A stretch of DNA of 64,000 nt from Parcubacteria group bacterium Greene0714_7 (GTDB lineage Bacteria > Patescibacteria > Paceibacteria > UBA9973 > UBA2103). The notes under the pieces are model-generated. The model worked only from the letters and a program-made list of their open reading frames with translations. It ran no database searches and was not told where the DNA came from. The position numbers and the translations under genes were made by a program. Shown here piece after piece: positions 8,546 to 14,951 of the stretch (the stretch's first letter is position 1; each line of letters starts with the position of its first letter). The stretch is from positions 124,001 to 188,000 of the forward strand of contig VMHB01000001.1 in assembly GCA_007378985.1 (NCBI GenBank), read 5' to 3'.

Positions 8546-9616
8546 TCAGGAAATCTTCCACTGAATTTGGAGGCGTTTAGCAGGATCTTCGTTATAGCCA
8601 AATGGACGAATGGTTTCGCCATTTGAAATTTGAACCAATGAGTCAATAGTCCAAGGGTTTTTGGTAAGAGTGGTTGTTTCTTCGTTTGGTGGAAGGCCAT
8701 AAAACTTGGCTCCGTTTAAAGACGTAAATGTTTCTAGGTTTTCAAGTTTTCCCATATCTTCAAACACTTGTGTGTAGAGTTCAATTGCTGAAGGAACGGT
8801 AAAGATACCTGCTGCGGGTGGAGTTTTTTCTTTGGCGGACACTAGATGTGGCGCTGAGTCGGTACCAAGGAAAAAATGCGAGTCACCCGATGTTACTGCT
8901 TCGCGGAGGGCTTTTTGGTTTTCTTCATTTTTTATGACTGGCATACAGTGAAGGTACGCAGGTTCCTCGCTATGCTCTACATCCTCTCGATTTTCCATGA
9001 GGTGATGGAGAGTCACTGTTGAGCCAAGGCGATTGCTATTTTCGTTTCGTACAAAGTCCACGGCGTCTTTCGTTGTTGCGTGCTCTAAGACTATTTTTAA
9101 CTCAGGGAAATTTTTGAGGAGTGCGGGGAGGGTGGTATCAAGAAATACTTTTTCACGATCAAATGGGTCAATGGTATTTCCACTCTCATCTTTCAGTGCT
9201 TCTCCGTGCATAAGTATAGGCATGCCAACTTTTTGCATTGCCTCAAGAACTTCATATACCTTTCTAATATCAGTAACGCCTTGTGCTGAATTTGTAGTTG
9301 CACCAGCGGGATAGGCTTTTACTGCGGAAGCGATGCCATTTGTGAAGCCGTCCGCAATTTCTTTAGCCGAAGAGTTATCAGTGAGGTAGTAGGTCATCAA
9401 GGGCGTGAATGTTGGATACGCTTTGAGTGCTTCAGTTATTCGTTCTCTGTACGCTTGTAGTTCGAGAGTGGTGGTGACGGGGTTTGGTGAGAGGTTGGGC
9501 ATCACAATCGCTCGTCCAAAAGCCCGTGCAGTGAATGGCAAAACTGCTTCAAGCATTGCACCGTCTCTAAGATGCACATGCCAATCGTCAGGTTTGCGGA
9601 TGGTTATTGAGTCCAT
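8546..9616 (-). CDS. pyrC: Dihydroorotase (homodimeric, PyrC type)
   Basis: Zinc amidohydrolase closing carbamoyl-aspartate to dihydroorotate. The 356-aa protein carries DDWHVHLRDG (residues 10-19, metal His pair), VMPNLSP near 38, the lysine to be carboxylated in KAYPAGATTNSAQG near 99, LMHGEA near 136, LEHATTKDAV near 176, and GTDSAPH near 247. It is on the opposite strand to the rest of the pathway but has palindrome 3 upstream at 9678-9715, which ties it to the same control. Confidence 0.95.
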   Translation of the reverse strand: MDSITIRKPDDWHVHLRDGAMLEAVLPFTARAFGRAIVMPNLSPNPVTTTLELQAYRERITEALKAYPTFTPLMTYYLTDNSSAKEIADGFTNGIASAVKAYPAGATTNSAQGVTDIRKVYEVLEAMQKVGMPILMHGEALKDESGNTIDPFDREKVFLDTTLPALLKNFPELKIVLEHATTKDAVDFVRNENSNRLGSTVTLHHLMENREDVEHSEEPAYLHCMPVIKNEENQKALREAVTSGDSHFFLGTDSAPHLVSAKEKTPPAAGIFTVPSAIELYTQVFEDMGKLENLETFTSLNGAKFYGLPPNEETTTLTKNPWTIDSLVQISNGETIRPFGYNEDPAKRLQIQWKIS

Positions 9617-9677
9617 AGTCTTTGAGCATATTCTACCACCACGCTTACAATGTTTATCGCCACCTTGTTTGTTTTTT

Positions 9678-9715
9678 CCTTATATCCCTTATTCGCACGA
9701 ATAAGGGATATAAGG
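9678..9715. promoter_or_regulatory. Pyr palindrome 3, shared by divergent pyrC and the 9780 gene
   Basis: A 38-bp palindrome with 18-bp arms containing ATCCCTTATTCG and its complement around CA. It sits between pyrC (minus, starts 9616) and a small zinc-ribbon gene (plus, starts 9780), so one site could control both. Confidence 0.75.
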
Positions 9716-9779
9716 TTATATAAAAACCTAACGAAGGAGTCGGAAGGGTAGTGTGTGCATGGTATTTTAAGTATAAGTT

Positions 9780-10103
9780 ATGAAACCTAAAAGTGTTAAA
9801 AAAGCAGTTGTGTTCAAAAAAGATGCCTTCCTGCGCGCGAGGGGTGGTTACTCGCGACTTTTAGAGCTTTCATGTGAGCACTGTAAGGGTGTGTTGTGTT
9901 TGTACCAAAAAGACGGGCCGGGAATTTTGAAACGTCTATATACCGATAGGATGATTCCAGAACCTACTCGAACCGCGAAGCAGTTAGTTTGTGAACACTG
10001 TGAAAGAGTTCTTGGTGCACTCATTACCTACAAGAAAGAAGATCGGCCAGCGTATCGGCTTTTTGTTGGCGCGGTCGCCAAGAAAATAGTTAAGTCGCAA
10101 TAA
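9780..10103 (+). CDS. Small CxxC zinc-ribbon-like protein, function unknown
   Basis: A 107-aa basic, soluble protein with two matched cysteine pairs: LSCEHCKGVLCLYQKDG near residues 31-47 and LVCEHCERVLGALITYKKED near 69-88. The C-pair repeats look like two halves of one zinc site. I do not recognise a function. It is the divergent partner of pyrC across a pyr palindrome, and another palindrome follows its stop, so it may belong to the pyrimidine regulon. Proteins of this sort are frequent in Parcubacteria. Confidence 0.75.
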   Translation: MKPKSVKKAVVFKKDAFLRARGGYSRLLELSCEHCKGVLCLYQKDGPGILKRLYTDRMIPEPTRTAKQLVCEHCERVLGALITYKKEDRPAYRLFVGAVAKKIVKSQ

Positions 10104-10126
10104 CTCACGGAAAACCTTTTTTGAAT

Positions 10127-10160
10127 ATATACCCCTTATTCGCACGAATAAGGGGTATAT
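10127..10160. promoter_or_regulatory. Pyr palindrome 4
   Basis: A 34-bp palindrome with 16-bp arms containing ACCCCTTATTCG and its complement around CA. It lies directly upstream of a good sigma-70 promoter at 10169-10197. Confidence 0.75.
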
Positions 10161-10168
10161 GCGTGGGT

Positions 10169-10197
10169 TTGACTTTGGGTTAGTGGAGATTTAGACT
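10169..10197 (+). promoter_or_regulatory. Promoter for the 10204 gene (leaderless)
   Basis: -35 TTGACT (10169-10174), 17-bp spacer, -10 TAGACT (10192-10197). The predicted start of transcription, 7 nt on, is 10204, exactly the A of the ATG. Confidence 0.65.
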
Positions 10198-10203
10198 CAA
10201 AAT

Positions 10204-10419
10204 ATGAGAAATGGAATGGAGTCTCGCGTTATCCGTAAAGAAGCAACTCGAACAGGTACTGCCTATCAAGTATTGGTAGATGGTATTTGGCACCTATTTA
10301 CACTTGGAAGCGACGGGGATACAAGACGAGTAACTGTGCTCGGTGGCGGAGCGAATGTGGCAAATTGGCCTTTGGCGGAGAGATTGGCGAAGGAAGACAA
10401 GGAAGCACTCACCCACTAG
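10204..10419 (+). CDS. Small hypothetical protein under pyr palindrome 4
   Basis: A 71-aa soluble protein with a beta-rich middle (TAYQVLVDGIWHLFTLGSDG near residues 19-38). No cysteine pair, signal peptide or membrane segment, and no family recognised. The start is chosen because the promoter just upstream predicts transcription beginning at this ATG; a second in-frame ATG at 10216 is possible. The overlapping longer reading frame in another phase (10287-10475) is not supported. dnaX follows 55 bp later with its own -10 box. Confidence 0.6.
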   Translation: MRNGMESRVIRKEATRTGTAYQVLVDGIWHLFTLGSDGDTRRVTVLGGGANVANWPLAERLAKEDKEALTH

Positions 10420-10474
10420 ATTGTTGTTTTTTATACAGGCCGTATCGTAAGGTTTTTTGTTATACTAGAAAGTA

Positions 10475-11512
10475 ATGTCCACTTCAGATCTTTCTTTGTA
10501 CAGAAAATACCGTCCCCAGGTCTTTAAGGATGTGTTGGGGCAAGATCATGTGGTTAAAGTGCTTGAGGGAGCACTCAAAGAAAAGCATCCAGCCCATGCG
10601 TATCTGTTTATAGGCTCTCGAGGAACAGGTAAAACGTCTGTTGCCCGCATCCTTGCACGTGAGCTTGGCGCAAACGAGCGGGACATTTATGAAATGGATG
10701 CAGCGTCGAACACTGGCGTTGATAACATTCGCCAACTTCGTGAAGAGGCGTTTGTAATGCCGTTTGAGTCTCCTCGGAAGGTGTACATCATCGATGAAGT
10801 GCACATGCTTTCAAAAGGTGCTTTCAATGCGTTTTTGAAAATTCTTGAAGAGCCTCCTTCACATGTGGTGTTTATTCTTGCGACAACGGAATTAGAAAAA
10901 GTTCCTGAAACTATTCAGTCCCGTTGCCAAGTATTTACATTCAAAAAACCCAGCCAGAAAGTATTGGTGGAAATGGTAACGAGAGTAGCTAAAGCAGAAG
11001 GCTTCACGCTCGAGCCCGCAGCGGCAGAATTAATTTCACTTCTTGCAGACGGATCATTCCGTGATGCGCACGGCACCTTGCAGAAAATCATCGCATCTTC
11101 ATCTGACAAAAAAGTAAGTGTCGAAGAAGCAGTGCTCGTTACGGGGGCGCCTCGCCTTGAGCTCGTGGAAAAAGTCATTACGGATTTAAGTGAAGGGAAG
11201 GCCGATGGAGCACTTCAGGCAGTAGGGGAGGCAACGAAGGCGAATGCTGACATGAATGTATTTGCCATGCTCCTTCTTCAACGTTTGCGCATTCTTCTTA
11301 TGCTTCGCTACTCACCTGAATTTGGGAAAGAGCTTGCGGCCGATTTGGCCGACACTGACCGTGCATTTCTTGAGGCACTTGCTAAAGACGCAAAATCAAA
11401 AATAAATTCAGAAACCCTCCGAAAATTCATCCTCGCCTCAATAGAAATCCCTCGCTCTCCCGTTCCGCAGTTGCCGTTAGAGCTTGCAATAATGGAATTG
11501 GCTCAAAGCTAG
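10475..11512 (+). CDS. dnaX: DNA polymerase III subunit gamma/tau, short form
   Basis: ATPase core of the clamp loader. The 345-aa protein starts YRKYRPQVFKDVLGQ, with Walker A GSRGTGKTSV near residues 48-57, Walker B IIDEVHML near 107, sensor-1 ILATTELEKVP and the arginine finger SRCQ. It is much shorter than the usual 500-650 aa, lacks the C-terminal tau extension, and also lacks the four-cysteine zinc module that usually sits between Walker A and the AASN motif: here ILARELGANERDIYEMDAAS runs straight on. A -10 TATACT at 10461-10466 predicts transcription from about 10473, at the start codon. Confidence 0.93.
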   Translation: MSTSDLSLYRKYRPQVFKDVLGQDHVVKVLEGALKEKHPAHAYLFIGSRGTGKTSVARILARELGANERDIYEMDAASNTGVDNIRQLREEAFVMPFESPRKVYIIDEVHMLSKGAFNAFLKILEEPPSHVVFILATTELEKVPETIQSRCQVFTFKKPSQKVLVEMVTRVAKAEGFTLEPAAAELISLLADGSFRDAHGTLQKIIASSSDKKVSVEEAVLVTGAPRLELVEKVITDLSEGKADGALQAVGEATKANADMNVFAMLLLQRLRILLMLRYSPEFGKELAADLADTDRAFLEALAKDAKSKINSETLRKFILASIEIPRSPVPQLPLELAIMELAQS

Positions 11513-11673
11513 GTGTCAGGTTCCAGGTTCCAGGTTTCAGGAAAACAAAATTAAAACTGGGAATTTCATCCGGGAGTCACTGTAAGTGTTCATTACTATA
11601 GCCGTCTTATTGTGAAGTGCTCTATTATATATGGGGCATTTAGAAAGTCTTTTAAGTAACTAATGCGGAGAGG

Positions 11674-11718
11674 GTCGCATTTCAATCGACGACATGCGAC
11701 ACGATTTCGCTAAATCGT
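11674..11718. repeat. REP-like double hairpin before the 11719 gene
   Basis: Two adjacent hairpins: GTCGCAT / ATGCGAC (11674-11680 and 11694-11700) and ACGATTT / AAATCGT around CGCT (11701-11718). Twenty-two bases of it (11696-11717) recur exactly, on the other strand, inside the pseudouridine synthase gene at 44497-44518. That suggests a dispersed palindromic element rather than a gene-specific leader. Confidence 0.65.
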
Positions 11719-12309
11719 ATGAAAACAGCTATAAAATTATTGCCAATTGCGCTTCTCGTACTCCCTCTTTCTGTAGGTGCCGCTTCTTTATACGGAAACA
11801 CAGAGGTTATGGTTACATCGGGTTCTGATATTTCAGTAGGTGCCGACGTAGATCTTAAGGGTTCTGATGATATTAACGACGACGTTAAGGGTGATACAAA
11901 AGTTGAAATTTCTGACGACACTAAGGAATTGTCAGTTGAGGATGATGCTAGCGCAGAGTTCAAATTATTTGCAGATGATGTAGAAGCAAAGAATGAAAAT
12001 GTTGAAGCCGTTGAAGTTAATGGAGACGGCAGTGTTGAGGTAGCGTACCAGCATCAGGCACGATTTTTGGGATTTATTCCAATGAAGGTTACATCTCATA
12101 CGAAGGTGAAGAGTGACGCTGATGGCAATGTAACGGTAACAGTGAAGTTGCCATGGTGGAGCTTCCAAGCGAATGCTGAAATTAAAGCAAATGCTGGCGC
12201 TCAAGTTTCAAACGAAACCCGAGCACAAATAGTAAATGCCATCATTGCGTCCTTGAATGCCGAAGCTACTGCTTCAGCGCAAGTGGAGGCAAGCGCAAAA
12301 GCAAACTAG
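11719..12309 (+). CDS. Secreted acidic hypothetical protein
   Basis: A 196-aa protein with a clear signal peptide (KLLPIALLVLPLSVGAA, cleavage near residue 21). The mature part is Asp/Val-rich (residues 30-80), followed by a beta-rich segment with HQARFLGFIPMKVTSHTKVK and PWWSFQANAEI, and an Ala-rich, probably helical tail. I recognise no named family; proteins with the FLGF-P-VT / PWW pattern recur in Parcubacteria as secreted proteins of unknown role. A strong terminator follows at 12320. Confidence 0.75.
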   Translation: MKTAIKLLPIALLVLPLSVGAASLYGNTEVMVTSGSDISVGADVDLKGSDDINDDVKGDTKVEISDDTKELSVEDDASAEFKLFADDVEAKNENVEAVEVNGDGSVEVAYQHQARFLGFIPMKVTSHTKVKSDADGNVTVTVKLPWWSFQANAEIKANAGAQVSNETRAQIVNAIIASLNAEATASAQVEASAKAN

Positions 12310-12319
12310 TCTTTCTTTT

Positions 12320-12352
12320 AAAAAACACCCCGCTTCCCGCAGGGTGTTTTTT
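12320..12352 (+). terminator. Intrinsic terminator after the 11719 gene
   Basis: 11-bp stem AAAAAACACCC / GGGTGTTTTTT with an 11-nt loop, ending in a T-run. Confidence 0.85.
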
Positions 12353-12418
12353 GTTAAAGAGGTTGAAGTTTAAAGCTAAAACCTATAAGCTATCACCTGT
12401 AACCTAGAAGTTAGGTAT

Positions 12419-12489
12419 TGGGGAATCGTCTAATGGTAGGACAGAGGCCTTTGAAGCCTTTAATTGGGGTTCGAATCCCTGTTCCCCAG
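12419..12489 (+). tRNA. tRNA-Gln (anticodon UUG)
   Basis: A complete cloverleaf can be drawn. The acceptor TGGGGAA (12419-12425) pairs with TTCCCCA (12482-12488), with discriminator G at 12489. The anticodon arm GAGGC-CTTTGAA-GCCTT has anticodon TTG. The T-arm is TGGGG-TTCGAAT-CCCTG. CCA is not encoded (CTA follows). A terminator follows at 12503. The 3' part is copied three or more times downstream, which marks this gene as an insertion hot spot. Confidence 0.93.
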
Positions 12490-12502
12490 CTAGAGAAAGT
12501 TG

Positions 12503-12528
12503 AATCCCGATGTGAAAACATCGGGATT
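12503..12528 (+). terminator. Terminator after tRNA-Gln
   Basis: Stem AATCCCGATG / CATCGGGATT with loop TGAAAA, followed by TTTATTTT. Confidence 0.8.
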
Positions 12529-12546
12529 TTTATTTTCTCTCTGTGG

Positions 12547-12681
12547 ACAGGGATTCGAAAGACGGAGGCGCGAAGCCACATGTTTCATGTGTTGCCGAGT
12601 CGGGGTCGAGCGCACTTAGTATTTTACGAATTTGAGGAGTAAAATACTTAGTGACGGGTGACCGAATCCCTGTTCCCCAGC
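12547..12681. repeat. tRNA-bounded hairpin element, unit 1
   Basis: ACAGGGATTCG at 12547-12557 is the exact reverse complement of CGAATCCCTGT at 12663-12673, so the segment can fold back on itself. The right end is the 19-nt 3' end of tRNA-Gln, CGAATCCCTGTTCCCCAGC (12472-12490 in the tRNA, 12663-12681 here). An inner hairpin (CTAAGTATTTTAC and its complement, about 12615-12651) fills the middle. No coding potential is seen. Confidence 0.7.
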
Positions 12682-12727
12682 AGTGCACACGAATGAACAC
12701 TTTTTCATTCCCCTCGCTCGCTAGACA

Positions 12728-12946
12728 GTAGGACAGAGGCCTTTGAAGCCTTGAATTAGAGTTTTTTGCGAGCGAAGCGATCCATTACAAAAAAGCTCGA
12801 ATTCACTTCGCGGATGTTGCGTATAGCAACACAAGAAGCTAATTGGGGTAAAAATTAGAGTTGGGCGATTAGAAAATCGTGCCGAGAGGCTTCGCAAGAA
12901 ATTTCAGTCAAGAAATTTACTTGTGACCGAATCCCTGTTCCCCAGC
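12728..12946 (+). pseudogene. Broken tRNA-Gln copy with two insertions, unit 2
   Basis: Three pieces of the tRNA in order: D/anticodon arm (25 nt identical, 12728-12752, continuing weakly to 12757), TAATTGGGGT (12840-12849) and the 3' end CGAATCCCTGTTCCCCAGC (12928-12946). They are separated by about 83 and 78 nt of hairpin-rich DNA. The 5' acceptor strand is missing, so no functional tRNA can form. The second insertion falls in the T-loop. Confidence 0.7.
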
Positions 12947-12962
12947 CAGCTTGAGATAGGTT
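12938..12962 (+). repeat. Left direct repeat (att-like) of the 3.9-kb toxin/defence unit
   Basis: TTCCCCAGCCAGCTTGAG, then A, then TAGGTT. It recurs at 16865-16889 with one mismatch. Its first 11 nt are the tRNA-Gln 3' end plus CCA. Confidence 0.75.
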
Positions 12963-13025
12963 CAATGTCCAGAGAGCCTATCCAAGCACTATTCTGAAAA
13001 GGCATACCTGCTGAGAGCAGTATTC

Positions 13026-13060
13026 AAACAAAAAGCCACCCAATGGGTGGCTTTTTGTTT
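13026..13060. terminator. Bidirectional-looking terminator before the DUF2188 gene
   Basis: 16-bp perfect stem (arms contain AAAAGCCACCC and GGGTGGCTTTT) with a 3-nt loop and T-runs on both strands; it serves the minus-strand gene ending at 13077. Confidence 0.85.
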
Positions 13061-13076
13061 GCACTTTAATCTCGAG

Positions 13077-13304
13077 TTAACCGGGGTATTTCTCTGGATC
13101 CTTGCCATAGGTGTGTTCAGTTTGGATCGTTCCGTCACTCTTGTGGATTATGACTTGTCCGAGGCCTGCAGATTGCGCGAGTCCTTTTGCAAGCTGCACA
13201 GCATCTGATTTGTCTTCAAGAATTTTCACAGCGCGGTCTGCGCCCCGTTCCTTCACCTTCCAATCGTCGCCGTTTGGTGTTACGTGATATATGCGTCTTG
13301 GCAT
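13077..13304 (-). CDS. DUF2188 family small protein
   Basis: About 75 aa. Contains the DUF2188 pattern: HVTPNGDDWKVKERGADRAVKI, then a helix DKSDAVQLAKGLAQSAG, then GQVIIHKSDGTIQTEHTYG. The role of the family is unknown. Two in-frame ATGs compete (13310 and 13304). On the minus strand TAAAAT (13316-13311) directly precedes the first, which places the transcription start at 13304, so the second ATG and a leaderless message are preferred. It is the first gene inside the 3.9-kb unit, on the opposite strand to the higBA genes. Confidence 0.8.
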   Translation of the reverse strand: MPRRIYHVTPNGDDWKVKERGADRAVKILEDKSDAVQLAKGLAQSAGLGQVIIHKSDGTIQTEHTYGKDPEKYPG

Positions 13305-13442
13305 ATGCATATTTTAGATTTCGTTGATAATGGTGGTGTCGACCGTTGGGTAGGGGCCCCCACCCTTGACTGCCACATGGTACACATGATACAGTTCCCA
13401 CCACGGGAGTCAACATGAAGGTACTGAAGATAACCCAGCATT

Positions 13443-13730
13443 ATGCAATTAGTTGGAAAAGAAATCTTAATTACCTTCAAAAATGAGCATCCCGATGCGC
13501 GTTCCCAGGTCGAAGCGTGGGAAGCCGAAGTGGAGAGTGCCGAATGGAAGACTCCTCACGAGATCAAGAGGTCATATCAGAAGGTCAGTCTCCCCGGTAA
13601 ACGGCAGGCCATATTCGATCTGTGCTGGAATAAATATCGGTTATGGGTGAAGGTCGCATACAACACCGGTATCGTAATTGTAAAAGCCATCGGAACCCAT
13701 AAAGAATACGAAAAGTGGAACATTGAATAG
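13443..13730 (+). CDS. higB: HigB-type toxin (RelE/HigB-like mRNA interferase)
   Basis: A 95-aa protein matching the HigB pattern throughout: ITFKNEHPDARSQVEAWEAEV (residues 10-30), EWKTPHEIKRSYQKVS (35-50), FDLCWNKYRLWVKVAYNTGIV and the C-terminal FVGTHKEYDK-like signature, here AIGTHKEYEKWNIE. HigB proteins cut mRNA on the ribosome (family knowledge). A possible promoter, TTGACT at 13366 with a weak -10 about 13389, lies upstream. The stop is 3 nt before the antitoxin gene. The toxin-first order is typical of higBA. Confidence 0.88.
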   Translation: MQLVGKEILITFKNEHPDARSQVEAWEAEVESAEWKTPHEIKRSYQKVSLPGKRQAIFDLCWNKYRLWVKVAYNTGIVIVKAIGTHKEYEKWNIE

Positions 13731-13733
13731 TGT

Positions 13734-14951
13734 ATGAATGACATCAAAATCATAAAAACGAAAGAAGATTGTAATCGAGCCCTACTACTCATTGAAGGGC
13801 TTGTTGATCGTGATCCAGAGGTTGGATCCGTGGATGCAGACCGCCTTACGCTTCTCACTGCGCTAGTTAAAGACTACGAATCAAAGAATTTTCCTGAACA
13901 TCTTCCTGATCCTATTGAAGCAATCAGATTCCGCATGGAGCAAGCTGACCTTAAGCCTGCAGACCTCGTGCCTTACATAGGCACTGCTGCACGAGTGTCA
14001 GAAATTCTTTCAGGGAAACGGCAACTCACGTTGGATATGGTTAGAGCACTTTCTACAGGTCTTGGTATTCCGGCAAAAGTTCTCATACAAAAACCTTCAC
14101 GTAATTTTGAATCCCAAAACTGGGACACAGCGCTTGTACGCACAATGGAGCGACGTGGTTATTTTGGCAAAAAGACTCTCAAGGAGCATGACAAATCAGA
14201 ATTGGTTAGCGGATTTTTTGCGATGTTTGGTCATTTACAACCCACCGTTCTTTATCGAAAGACTAGTTTCCGTTCTGCTCCCCGCACTGATAATAGTGCC
14301 TTACTTGCTTGGGGAGTTCGCGTGCTTCAAAAAGCCGCAAAAATGAAAGTTGTCACTAAGTATAAAAAAGGAACAGTCAATTTATCTTTCATGAGTGCAT
14401 TAATGCAATTGAGTGCAAAAGATAAAGGCCCACTTCTCGCTCGAGATCATCTCAAGAAACATGGCATCAAACTAATCATTGAGCCACATCTTCCTAAGAC
14501 TCATCTAGATGGAGCAACTTTCTTTGCCGAAAAAGAGAATCCAGTTATCGGACTGACTATTCGTCACGATCGTCCTGATAATTTCTGGTTTACCCTGATG
14601 CACGAACTTGGACACGTCGCATTACACCAAGATAACGACATCGAATCCTTCTACGACGAGGCACTTCAAGACAAGGATGGTGTAGAAATCGACTCCAAAG
14701 AAAAGGAAGCAGATACCCTCGCCGAAGAGTCTATCCTTCCAAAGAGTAAGTGGGAAACAAGCGCAGCAAAGACAACCCCGAATCAGTTTTCTACCGAAGA
14801 CTTAGCGAATGAACTGGGTGTACAAATCGCCATCATTGCTGGCATGATCCGTTTTAAACATAAAAACTTCTATTACCTGAACAAAATAGTAAACGATAAA
14901 AGTCTGAGTGTCAGACAGTACTTTATGGAAGAGTTTGAAGAAAAAATATGA
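13734..14951 (+). CDS. HigA-type antitoxin fused to ImmA/IrrE metallopeptidase
   Basis: 405 aa. Residues about 60-120 are a HigA-like XRE helix-turn-helix (DPIEAIRFRMEQADLKPADL, then RVSEILSGKRQLTLDMVRAL). Residues about 240-370 are an ImmA/IrrE zinc peptidase with MHELGHVALH (HExxH) and downstream EKEADTLAEESI. ImmA/IrrE enzymes cleave repressors in response to damage or phage signals. Here the peptidase is joined to the DNA-binding antitoxin itself, which suggests inducible release of the upstream toxin and downstream genes (inference). It overlaps the next gene by 4 nt (ATGA), so it is translationally coupled to the beta-like protein. Confidence 0.88.
   Translation: MNDIKIIKTKEDCNRALLLIEGLVDRDPEVGSVDADRLTLLTALVKDYESKNFPEHLPDPIEAIRFRMEQADLKPADLVPYIGTAARVSEILSGKRQLTLDMVRALSTGLGIPAKVLIQKPSRNFESQNWDTALVRTMERRGYFGKKTLKEHDKSELVSGFFAMFGHLQPTVLYRKTSFRSAPRTDNSALLAWGVRVLQKAAKMKVVTKYKKGTVNLSFMSALMQLSAKDKGPLLARDHLKKHGIKLIIEPHLPKTHLDGATFFAEKENPVIGLTIRHDRPDNFWFTLMHELGHVALHQDNDIESFYDEALQDKDGVEIDSKEKEADTLAEESILPKSKWETSAAKTTPNQFSTEDLANELGVQIAIIAGMIRFKHKNFYYLNKIVNDKSLSVRQYFMEEFEEKI

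Noticed and set aside
11513..11545. GGTTCCAGGTTCCAGG tandem repeat after dnaX
   Set aside because: Only three degenerate units, no structure or gene attached; taken as simple repeat.
12418..12642. 74-codon reading frame running through the tRNA-Gln gene and following hairpins
   Set aside because: It overlaps a well-folding tRNA and a terminator, and its translation looks like nothing coding.
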